From: CAYQMF01 sp964418595
Lineage (GTDB): Bacteria; Planctomycetota; UBA1135; UBA2386
Reading direction: 5' to 3'
Assembly: GCA_964418595.1 (NCBI GenBank)
Contig: CAYQMF010000148.1
Span: forward strand, 1-14,316
DNA length: 14,316 nt
Position numbers and translations under genes: made by a program
In this document: positions 1 to 8,011 of the stretch, one piece after another
Layout of the letters: each line of letters starts with the position of its first letter
Numbering within the stretch: the first letter of the stretch is position 1
Notes under the pieces: model-generated
What the model saw: only the letters and a program-made list of their open reading frames with translations
Told to the model about the DNA's origin: nothing
Database searches by the model: none

Positions 1-1460
1 GGGAAGCACTTGCCGCACGACTCGTGCGCGAAGAACGCCATCGCCTCGCGCGCGACCATCACCATGTCGCGCGTGTCGTCGAACACCATGATCCCGCCGG
101 CGCCGAGGAAGGAGTTCTTCTTGCGGATGCTCGGCTCGTCGAGGGTCACGTCGAGGTCGTCGCCGGCGAGGAACCCGCCCGACAAGCCCGCCATGGTCAC
201 CGCCTGCACGCTGCGGCCGGCGCGCGGCCCGCCCGCCCAGTCGTGCAGGAGCGTGCGCAGCGGCAGGCCGAGCGGCACCTCGTAGTTGCCGGGGCGCTGG
301 ATGTCGCCCGACAGCGAGATCAGTTTGGTGCCCGCCTGCCCGTTCAGGCCGAGGCCGCGATACCACGCCGCCCCGTGCGCGAGGATGGGCGGCACGGAGC
401 AGAGCGTCTCGACGTTGTTGACCGCGGTCGGCTTGTCCTCGAAGCCGTGCGTGACCGGGAACGGTGGTCGGTTGCGCGGGAAGGGATGCTTGCCCTCGAG
501 GCTGTTGAGGAGCGAGCCTTCCTCGCCGCAGATGTAGGCGCCGGCGCCGCGACGCAGATGCACGCGGAAGGTCATCCCACTGCCGCCGCCGTTTGCGCCG
601 AGCCAGCCGGCGGCCTCGGCCTCTGCGATCGCGCGCGCGAGGATCGCCATGGTCTCCGGGTACTCGTAGCGCAGGTAGATGAAGCCGCGCGTCGCGCCCG
701 TGGCGTGCGCGGCGATCGCCATCCCTTCGAGGAGCGCGTGCGGGTCGTGGTCCATGAGCGCGCGGTCCTTGAAGCAGCCGGGCTCGCCCTCGTCGGCGTT
801 GGCGACGATGGTCTTCGGCTCGCCGTGCGCCTCGCGCACCGCCTTCCACTTGGTGCCGGTGGGAAAGCCCGCGCCGCCGCGGCCGGCGAGCTTGCTGTCG
901 GTGACGATCGCGAGCACGGCGGCGGGCTCGAGGCGCAGCGCCGCGCGCAGCCCCTGGTAGCCGCCGGTCTTCGTGTAGCCGGCGAGCGTCGCGCGGCCCG
1001 GGGCGCGGATGTGCGCGAACACGCACTCCGTCAGGCCGCCGGGGTTCGTCGCCGGCAGCGGTGAAGGCAGCGCCGTCAGCTCACCCGCGCGCAGGCCCGC
1101 CTTCGTCGTGTCGCCCACCAGCACCGGGATCGGCGCGTCGCAGCGGCCGGCGCACGGCATCGCGGTCGCGCCGTCCTTGCTGAGTTCCTTCAGCAGCGCG
1201 TCGCTGCCGCGCAGCTTGCAGATGATCCCGTCGCACACGCGCGGCGCGCTCTTGCCGGGCTTGCTGCGCTGGAAGAAGTGATAGAAGGTCACCGTCCCGT
1301 ACAGGTCGGCCAGCGGATGCCGCAGCCGCTTGCTGATCGTGCGCAGCGCGTCCTCCGAGAGCAGACCGTCGCGGTCGTGGAAGGCGTGCAGGATGGGCAG
1401 GAGCGGCGCGGGCTCCTTGGTCCAGCGGGCGAAGATCTCGTCGTCGGTCGGGCGAAGCAC
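1..1460 (-). CDS. NuoE-NuoF fusion, NADH-binding flavoprotein subunit (HoxF/FdsB type), 3' end missing
   Basis: The protein should bind FMN, NADH and Fe-S clusters and pass electrons from or to NAD(H), as in complex I subunit NuoF, hydrogenase HoxF or formate dehydrogenase FdsB. About 486 residues are visible. The N-terminal part is a NuoE-like thioredoxin-fold 2Fe-2S domain with Cys76, Cys81, Cys103 and Cys107 (C-x4-C-x21-C-x3-C, a short spacing compared with about 35 in NuoE). The NuoF part follows: GRGGAGFPTG at 193-202, NADEGEPG at 221-228, CGEEGS at 311-316. The start of the C-terminal 4Fe-4S motif, ESCGKC (Cys482, Cys485), lies at the window edge, so the last cysteines and the stop are outside. 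GTG at 1460 is chosen because the NuoE-like homology starts about 20 residues later and no in-frame ATG lies nearby; no good ribosome site is visible. Which complex it serves cannot be decided without the genes beyond the left edge. Confidence 0.9.
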   Translation of the reverse strand, partial: MLRPTDDEIFARWTKEPAPLLPILHAFHDRDGLLSEDALRTISKRLRHPLADLYGTVTFYHFFQRSKPGKSAPRVCDGIICKLRGSDALLKELSKDGATAMPCAGRCDAPIPVLVGDTTKAGLRAGELTALPSPLPATNPGGLTECVFAHIRAPGRATLAGYTKTGGYQGLRAALRLEPAAVLAIVTDSKLAGRGGAGFPTGTKWKAVREAHGEPKTIVANADEGEPGCFKDRALMDHDPHALLEGMAIAAHATGATRGFIYLRYEYPETMAILARAIAEAEAAGWLGANGGGSGMTFRVHLRRGAGAYICGEEGSLLNSLEGKHPFPRNRPPFPVTHGFEDKPTAVNNVETLCSVPPILAHGAAWYRGLGLNGQAGTKLISLSGDIQRPGNYEVPLGLPLRTLLHDWAGGPRAGRSVQAVTMAGLSGGFLAGDDLDVTLDEPSIRKKNSFLGAGGIMVFDDTRDMVMVAREAMAFFAHESCGKCF

Positions 1461-1549
1461 GCGGCGGAGGGTACTGCCGCGACGGTGCCTTTGCCTGCGC
1501 GATTCTGGCCGCGGGGTTACAGTCGCGCGGCCTCCCCGCGCCTCTCGCC

Positions 1550-2635
1550 ATGCACACCTTCTCTCTCGCCGTGTCCTGCGCCCTCGCCGCGCCCGCCGTC
1601 GCCCAGCTCGCCACCGTGGTCGTGTCGACCACCGACTCGCCCCGCAGCATCGTCTCGACCGGACCGTTCGTGATCTGCTCCCTGCAGCAGTCGGCGCGGC
1701 AGGTGCCGGTCGACGTCACCAACCCCAGGGTCCCCCTGGTCGGTCCGACCTTCGACCCGCCGCTCGGCGACCAGTTCGCCAACTCGGCGTGGACCCCGGC
1801 GTTCGGCGGCCGCCTCGTCCTCGGCCACCGCGGCGGCGGCATGAACCTGATCGACACGTCGGGAGCGCCGGGCCTCGTCACGCTCTTCACCGGGTCGACG
1901 ACCACCGCGAAGTACCTGCACGAGGGCCTCGGCACGTTCGTCGACGGCACGGGCCGCGCGTTGGTCGCCTACAGCGAGCACAACGTCGGCAACAGCGGCG
2001 GCGGGCTGCGCCTCTTCGAGATCACGTCGAGCGCGTCCGCCGGCGACACGCTCACCCACATCGGCGCCGACATCCTGGTGGGTCGCGACGGCAACGGGCT
2101 CTCGATCAGCGGCGACGGCCGCACCGTGTGGCAGTGGGGGTGGTCGGGCAACAACCCGCTCGCCGTGCACCTCGCCGCGTGGGACACCGCCGGCTGGTCC
2201 GCCCCGCCGGTGCTGCTCAACACCGTCCCGATGCCGGTGACGCTCAGCAACTACGACCGCCAGCTCGAGCGCAACGCCACCAGCGACAACCTCATCGGCA
2301 CGCTCGGCTGGGACGGCCTCGTCGCCGTCGACGTGCGCACCCCGGGCAACCCGGTGATCCACACCATTCTCGCCGACCCGACGACCTTCCACTTCGAGGG
2401 CGTGCGCATGCTGCCCAACACCTCGCTCGCCGCCGTGTGGGGCGTCATCCGCGTCGCCACCGTCGACGTCGACTTCCTCGCCTTCTTCGACGCCTCGGTC
2501 CCCGGCCTCGCTCTCCCGATCACCGCGCTCGCGATGCCGTTCCAGATCGCCGACATCGCGTTCGGCCGCGCCGGCCGCACCTACATGCTGGGCCGCGATC
2601 GGACCACGGCGGCGACGACACTGACGGTTTGGTAG
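1550..2635 (+). CDS. Secreted protein of unknown function, possibly a beta-propeller
   Basis: I do not recognise this 361-residue protein. It begins with a Sec signal peptide, a short n-region and an Ala-rich core ending AAPAVAQ, with likely cleavage after Ala18. The mature part is rich in Gly, Thr, Asp and Trp, with repeated short beta-strand and turn patterns such as ISGDGRTVWQW, IGTLGWDGLVAVDV and AFGRAGRTYMLGRD. This would fit a WD/YVTN-like propeller, but no family motif is diagnostic. It has no C-terminal anchor and ends shortly after the last strand-like segment. It is divergent from the NADH-binding subunit gene with 89 bases between the two starts; I see no convincing promoter or Shine-Dalgarno site there. 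That it is a gene rests on the signal peptide, codon pattern and lack of a better overlapping frame. The function is open. Confidence 0.75.
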   Translation: MHTFSLAVSCALAAPAVAQLATVVVSTTDSPRSIVSTGPFVICSLQQSARQVPVDVTNPRVPLVGPTFDPPLGDQFANSAWTPAFGGRLVLGHRGGGMNLIDTSGAPGLVTLFTGSTTTAKYLHEGLGTFVDGTGRALVAYSEHNVGNSGGGLRLFEITSSASAGDTLTHIGADILVGRDGNGLSISGDGRTVWQWGWSGNNPLAVHLAAWDTAGWSAPPVLLNTVPMPVTLSNYDRQLERNATSDNLIGTLGWDGLVAVDVRTPGNPVIHTILADPTTFHFEGVRMLPNTSLAAVWGVIRVATVDVDFLAFFDASVPGLALPITALAMPFQIADIAFGRAGRTYMLGRDRTTAATTLTVW

Positions 2636-2649
2636 GGAACGCCAGTTCC

Positions 2650-2665
2650 GCAGCTGCTTTGCTGC
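2650..2665 (+). terminator. Possible hairpin terminator after the secreted-protein gene
   Basis: GCAGC at 2650-2654 can pair with GCTGC at 2661-2665 around a six-base loop. A pyrimidine-rich stretch follows to about 2690. It starts 15 bases after the stop codon at 2633-2635. The stem is short and the downstream tract is not pure T, so this is weak. Confidence 0.25.
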
Positions 2666-2730
2666 TTCTGCTGCTCTTCCTCCCTTGCAGCCGCTGTCGC
2701 GGTCCCGCACGCGGTGACGCGCCGGCTTCC

Positions 2731-2757
2731 GGTTCCCTGGTTCCTTCTCCTTCTGTG
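2731..2757 (+). repeat. Left arm of a 27-base inverted repeat
   Basis: This arm begins GGTTCCCTGGTTCC and is the reverse complement of 2914-2940 at 26 of 27 positions. The single difference is T at 2745 against the expected C. The arms are 156 bases apart. Inside the spacer, GGAACCAGG at 2784-2792 can also pair with CCTGGTTCC at 2736-2744 of this arm, so an alternative shorter hairpin exists. Confidence 0.85.
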
Positions 2758-2913
2758 CCTTCCCCTCATTGGTTTGGCTTCCCGGAACCAGGCGATGACA
2801 ATGACGCGCCGGACTTGGCGTCCCCGCGCCACGCTGGCTGACTGACGACGCACGACGCGATCGCCGAAGCCGCGGCGACGGCCGCTCACAAGCCAGCCAG
2901 AAGGCGAGGGAAA

Positions 2914-2940
2914 CACAGAAGGAGAGGGAACCAGGGAACC
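2914..2940 (-). repeat. Right arm of a 27-base inverted repeat
   Basis: This arm starts CACAGAAGGAGAGGGAACC and matches the reverse complement of 2731-2757 at 26 of 27 positions. Outside it the similarity continues only in pieces: a GCGCCGGC word and the TTCTGCTGCT word occur on both sides at different distances. This fits an old, rearranged palindromic element rather than a fresh insertion. No target-site duplication was recognised. Confidence 0.85.
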
Positions 2941-3121
2941 AGCAGCAGAAGCAGAAGACGGAAGCCTCACGCCGGCGCACGACACTTCGCCTGTCCGAAG
3001 CCGTGGTCGTCTCCCTGTCCGCAGAAGGAGAAGAATGAACTGGGAGGATGAGAGGGAGGGGAGGCAGAAGGCAGAAGTAAGAGAGCGCAGGCGAGGAAAG
3101 CAGCCGCGCCTTCCTTCCCCC

Positions 3122-4939
<1,818 letters not shown>

Positions 4940-5006
4940 GTGCGGGGCGGGGGGAACGGCGCGCAACGACGTGCGGCCGTCCGTCTTTCGGCGAAAAGGG
5001 CGCGGG

Positions 5007-5035
5007 ATCATGGGTGCTCGGGCAGGGTCCGTCAA
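5007..5035 (-). promoter_or_regulatory. Candidate sigma70-type promoter for typA
   Basis: On the minus strand TTGACG (5035-5030) is followed after exactly 17 bases by CATGAT (5012-5007), giving 5 of 6 and 4 of 6 consensus matches. Transcription would begin near 5000 and give a leader of roughly 60 bases before the typA ATG at 4939. This supports that start over the upstream GTG. It is a pattern match only, in DNA where AT-rich boxes are rare. Confidence 0.35.
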
Positions 5036-5093
5036 CCGCACCCGGCAAGCCGATGCAGGCCGCGCGTCGCCGTCGGTCCCGTGGTGCGGACGC

Positions 5094-6104
5094 CTAGGTC
5101 TGCCCGACCCAGTCGGGCGCCGCCACCTCCTTCCAGCGCGCGCGGATCGCCGCGAGGCTCTCCTTCGGCAGCGCGCCGGCGGCGACCAGTTCGGCGTTCT
5201 GGCCGAAGCGCTCCGGGTTCGTGGTGCCCACGATCGCGGTGTGCACGCCGGGCAGGCTCAGCGTGAAGCGCAGGGCGATCCCGCCCGCGCCCTCCGGGCC
5301 GCGGTCGTCCTTGCGCTCGGCCTTGCAGAACGCGTAGTCGAGCTTCTGCATGCGCTTCCAGTACTCGACCACGTAGCCGTTGTCGGGGGTCGCGTCGTAG
5401 CGCCACACCGCGTTGCCGATCGGGCGCTTGCAGATCACGCCCATCTGCTTCTCGTGCGCCTGCGGCAGGTACAGCTCGATCGCCTGCTGGTCGAAGAGGT
5501 TGATCGAGGTCTGCAGGGTGTCGAACCGGCCGCACGCCACCGCGTACGCAGCGTGCTCGCGGTCGCCGCTGTAGCCGATGTAGCGGGTCTTGCCCTCCTT
5601 CCTGGCCTTCTCGAGCGCGTCGATCGCGTCGCCCTTCTCGAGCACGTCCTTGCCGCACGAGTGCAGTTGCACGAGGTCGACGTGATCGGTGGCCAGGCGC
5701 TTCAGGCTCCGCTCGAGCGAAGCCGCGATCCCCGCGGCGGTCCAGCCTTCCTTCGGCCAGTGGCCGACCTTGGTGAACAACCAGTAGTCCTTGCGCCGGT
5801 GTGCGACCGCGCGGCCGATCGCGCCCTCCGAGTCGACGTAACACTCGGCGGTGTCGATGACGTTGAGGCCGGCGTCGAGGGCCGTGTTCAGCAGCTTGTC
5901 GACGACCTTCTGGTCGGTGCGCGAGTAGCCGATCTCGGAGCCACCGAAGCCCAGGGTCGAAACCTGCATGTCGGTCTTGCCGAGCTGCCGCCGCTCGACG
6001 TCGGACGGGAGCACCCGACCGGGCGGCGTGCCCCAACGGCCCGAGAGGCCGACCGCTCCGACTGCCGCGCTGCCCAGGAACCGCCGCCGAGTGTGATCTT
6101 GCAT
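5094..6104 (-). CDS. Tat-exported aldo/keto reductase
   Basis: This is an NADPH-type aldo/keto reductase of 336 residues with a TIM-barrel fold. A twin-arginine signal opens it, TRRRFLG at residues 5-11 followed by a small-residue hydrophobic stretch, so the folded enzyme is probably exported. The catalytic tetrad is visible: Asp84 and Tyr89 in NVIDTAECY, Lys112 in LFTKVGHW and His148 in LVQLHSCG. The C-terminal VGTTNPERF segment is the usual cofactor-phosphate region. ATG at 6104 is chosen because it places the Tat motif directly at the N-terminus; an upstream in-frame start at 6146 would add 14 Arg-rich residues and run into the divergent promoter. It is upstream of typA on the same strand and divergent from the M28 peptidase (131 bases between starts). 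The substrate is unknown. Tat-exported reductases of this type are common in planctomycetes as I recall. Confidence 0.92.
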   Translation of the reverse strand: MQDHTRRRFLGSAAVGAVGLSGRWGTPPGRVLPSDVERRQLGKTDMQVSTLGFGGSEIGYSRTDQKVVDKLLNTALDAGLNVIDTAECYVDSEGAIGRAVAHRRKDYWLFTKVGHWPKEGWTAAGIAASLERSLKRLATDHVDLVQLHSCGKDVLEKGDAIDALEKARKEGKTRYIGYSGDREHAAYAVACGRFDTLQTSINLFDQQAIELYLPQAHEKQMGVICKRPIGNAVWRYDATPDNGYVVEYWKRMQKLDYAFCKAERKDDRGPEGAGGIALRFTLSLPGVHTAIVGTTNPERFGQNAELVAAGALPKESLAAIRARWKEVAAPDWVGQT

Positions 6105-6235
6105 GGTGTGTGCTCGTCGCCGTTGCCGGCGCGCGAGCATACGCATGTTCCCGCGCGCGCGCGCTCGCGAGTGCGTTGCCGGCTCCGTATCGTCCCCCGT
6201 TGCCGTCCCGCTCCCTTCGCCCCACGCGCGCGCCC

Positions 6236-8011
6236 ATGCAGACCCTCCCTCGCGTCGTTCCTCTCCTCGCCCTGCTGGCTCCGACCCTCGCTGCGCAGGT
6301 CGCCCCCGACCTCGCCGAGCGCATCCGCAAGGAGGGCATCGCCAACAGCAGGGTGATGGAGCACCTCGACTACCTCACCAACCACATCGGCCACCGCCTC
6401 ACCGGCTCCGAGAACCTCGTGAAGGCCGCCTACTGGGTGGCCTCCGAGTTCGAGCGCATGGGCCTCGAGGTGCAGGTGGAGAAGTGGGGCGAGTGGAAGG
6501 TCGCGTGGAACCGCGGCCAGTGGTCGGGGCGCGTGGTGTCGCCGGAGCCGATGGACCTGCAGGTCGCGACGGAGGCGTGGACCGCGGGCACGCCGGGCGC
6601 CGTCACCGGCGCGCTGGTCGTTCAGCCGACCACGGAGGAGGAACTGCAACAGCGGGCGAAGGACCTGCGCGGCGCGTGGGTCTTCGATCCCTCCTCCGTG
6701 CCCGACTACGAGGCCGGCGGGGGCGAGGGGCGAGGTCGCGGCGAGCGCGGCGGCGGCGGCCTGGGTCGCGCGCTGCGTGACCGCGCGCAGGAACTCGGCA
6801 TCGCCGGTTTCGTGCGCTCGTCGGTCGGCACGGCCCAGTATCCCAACCGCATCCGCGTGTTCGGTGACTCCAACGTCGCGCGCATGGACTGGGACCGCCT
6901 GCCGAAGACCCCGGAGGTCGTGGTGCGCTACGACCAGGCCAAGAAGCTCAAGGAGATGCTCGAAGCCGGCCAGAAGGTCACCGTCGAGATCGAGGTGCGC
7001 AACCGCTTCACGCCGGGGCCGGTGCCCCTTTACAACGTGATCGCCGAGCTGAAGGGGAGCGAACTGCCCAACGAGTACGTGTACGTGTGCGGGCACCTCG
7101 ACTCCTGGCACCAGGCCACCGGCACCACCGACAACGGCACCGGCACCACGAGCACCATGGAGGCGGCGCGCATCCTCACCGCGGTGGGGGCGAAGCCCAA
7201 GCGCACGATCCGGTTCGCGGTGTGGGGTGGCGAGGAGCAGGGCCTGCTCGGCAGCCGTGAGCACGTGCGCATGCACCGCACCGAGATGGACAACGTGTCC
7301 GCGGTCTTCAACCACGACACCGGCACCAACTGGGCCGCGAGCCTCGGGGTGACGGCGGTGATGAAGGACGACATGGAGAAGGTGTTCGCGCCGGTGATGG
7401 CGCTCTCCTCTCCCGACAAGGACCACGACGGTCCGGTGTTCACGCTGCGGGTGGTGGGTGGCCTGTCGGGCGGCGGCAGCGACCACGCCTCGTTCCTGGC
7501 CGCCAACGTCCCCGGCCTCAACTGGAGCCTCACCGGCCGCAGCGACTACTTCGGCTACACCTGGCACTCGCAGTACGACACCTTCAACGTCGCGATCCCG
7601 GAGTACCAGGCGCACAACGCCACGGTGTTCGCGCTCGCCGCGCTCGGCACCGCCAACCTCGAGGCGAAGCTCAACCGCGAGGGCCTGCGCGCCGCCGGCG
7701 GCGGGCAGGGTGGCGACGCGAGCACGATGCTCGCGGGCTACTTCGGCGTCGAGTTCGACGGCCTGAAGGTCAAGACCATGGAGAAGGAAGGCCTGATGGC
7801 CAAGTCCGGGATCGAGGCCGGCGACGTGCTCAAGGCCGTCAACGGCAAGCCGATCGCCACGCTGATCGACATCTTCCGCATCGGGCGCGAGGACGGCCTC
7901 GACAAGGGCGTCGAGCTGACCGTCGACCGCGCCGGCAAGGAAGTGAAGGTGAAGATGGCGGTCGACAACCCGCCGGCCGGCCGGCGGGGCCGGCGCCGCG
8001 GCGGCGAGTAG
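6236..8011 (+). CDS. Secreted M28-family zinc aminopeptidase with C-terminal PDZ domain
   Basis: This 591-residue di-zinc peptidase of family M28 probably cleaves N-terminal residues from peptides outside the cytoplasm. The signal peptide MQTLPRVVPLLALLAPTLAAQ is likely cut after Ala20. Metal and catalytic residues are in family order: His287 (CGHLDSW), Asp299 (TTDNGTG), Glu333-Glu334 (WGGEEQG), Asp361 (NHDTG) and His444 (YTWHSQYDT). Before the catalytic core, residues about 120-240 form a PA-like insertion with a Gly/Arg/Glu tract at 161-175. A PDZ domain covers about 501-574 (GIEAGDVLKAVNGKPI), and the end is Arg/Gly-rich (577-591). ATG at 6236 is chosen because it starts the signal peptide directly; a longer frame from 6110 adds an Arg/Pro stretch with no signal character. 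It is convergent with the kinase gene, the two stops touching at 8011/8012. The substrate is unknown. Confidence 0.95.
   Translation: MQTLPRVVPLLALLAPTLAAQVAPDLAERIRKEGIANSRVMEHLDYLTNHIGHRLTGSENLVKAAYWVASEFERMGLEVQVEKWGEWKVAWNRGQWSGRVVSPEPMDLQVATEAWTAGTPGAVTGALVVQPTTEEELQQRAKDLRGAWVFDPSSVPDYEAGGGEGRGRGERGGGGLGRALRDRAQELGIAGFVRSSVGTAQYPNRIRVFGDSNVARMDWDRLPKTPEVVVRYDQAKKLKEMLEAGQKVTVEIEVRNRFTPGPVPLYNVIAELKGSELPNEYVYVCGHLDSWHQATGTTDNGTGTTSTMEAARILTAVGAKPKRTIRFAVWGGEEQGLLGSREHVRMHRTEMDNVSAVFNHDTGTNWAASLGVTAVMKDDMEKVFAPVMALSSPDKDHDGPVFTLRVVGGLSGGGSDHASFLAANVPGLNWSLTGRSDYFGYTWHSQYDTFNVAIPEYQAHNATVFALAALGTANLEAKLNREGLRAAGGGQGGDASTMLAGYFGVEFDGLKVKTMEKEGLMAKSGIEAGDVLKAVNGKPIATLIDIFRIGREDGLDKGVELTVDRAGKEVKVKMAVDNPPAGRRGRRRGGE

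Larger units (their letters stand above)
2636..3121. other. 486-base intergenic region without a supportable gene
   Basis: This gap lies between the ends of two convergent genes, the unknown secreted protein and typA. No reading frame here has credible protein content. The left part is pyrimidine-rich and the right part purine-rich on the plus strand. CTTCTG occurs at 2665 and 2750. The complementary word CAGAAG occurs seven times to the right, at 2898, 2916, 2946, 2952, 3022, 3065 and 3072. A strong inverted repeat (arms listed separately) sits inside. The composition differs from the flanking codon-structured DNA and suggests a repeat element or an unusual transcription-termination zone. 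Confidence 0.7.

Noticed and set aside
24..1064. A 346-codon open frame on the plus strand at the left edge
   Set aside because: The minus strand here encodes the NuoE-NuoF fusion with conserved cysteines and the NADH-binding motif; the plus frame is a shadow.
1517..2980. A 487-codon minus-strand frame over the secreted-protein gene and part of the gap
   Set aside because: It is rich in Arg/Ala/Glu/Val without motifs and runs through the inverted repeat; the opposite strand has a signal peptide and normal codon pattern.
2890..3080. Seven CAGAAG words as a CRISPR-like or iteron array
   Set aside because: Spacing is irregular (6 to 65 bases), the unit is only six bases, and no replication or Cas gene is nearby.
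4940..5041. GTG at 5041 as the typA start
   Set aside because: The 34 extra residues have no TypA similarity and overlap the candidate promoter; ATG 4939 gives the usual family N-terminus and length.
6135..6171. GAGCAT-ACGC-ATGTTC inverted repeat and a 13-base alternating CG run between the reductase and peptidase genes, as operator or Z-DNA site
   Set aside because: The repeat is only 5 of 6 bases per arm, and CG runs are expected by chance in such GC-rich DNA.
5888..7615. A 575-codon open frame on the minus strand across the reductase start and the M28 gene
   Set aside because: It is opposite the catalytic core of the peptidase and out of frame with the reductase; composition is that of a GC-rich shadow frame.
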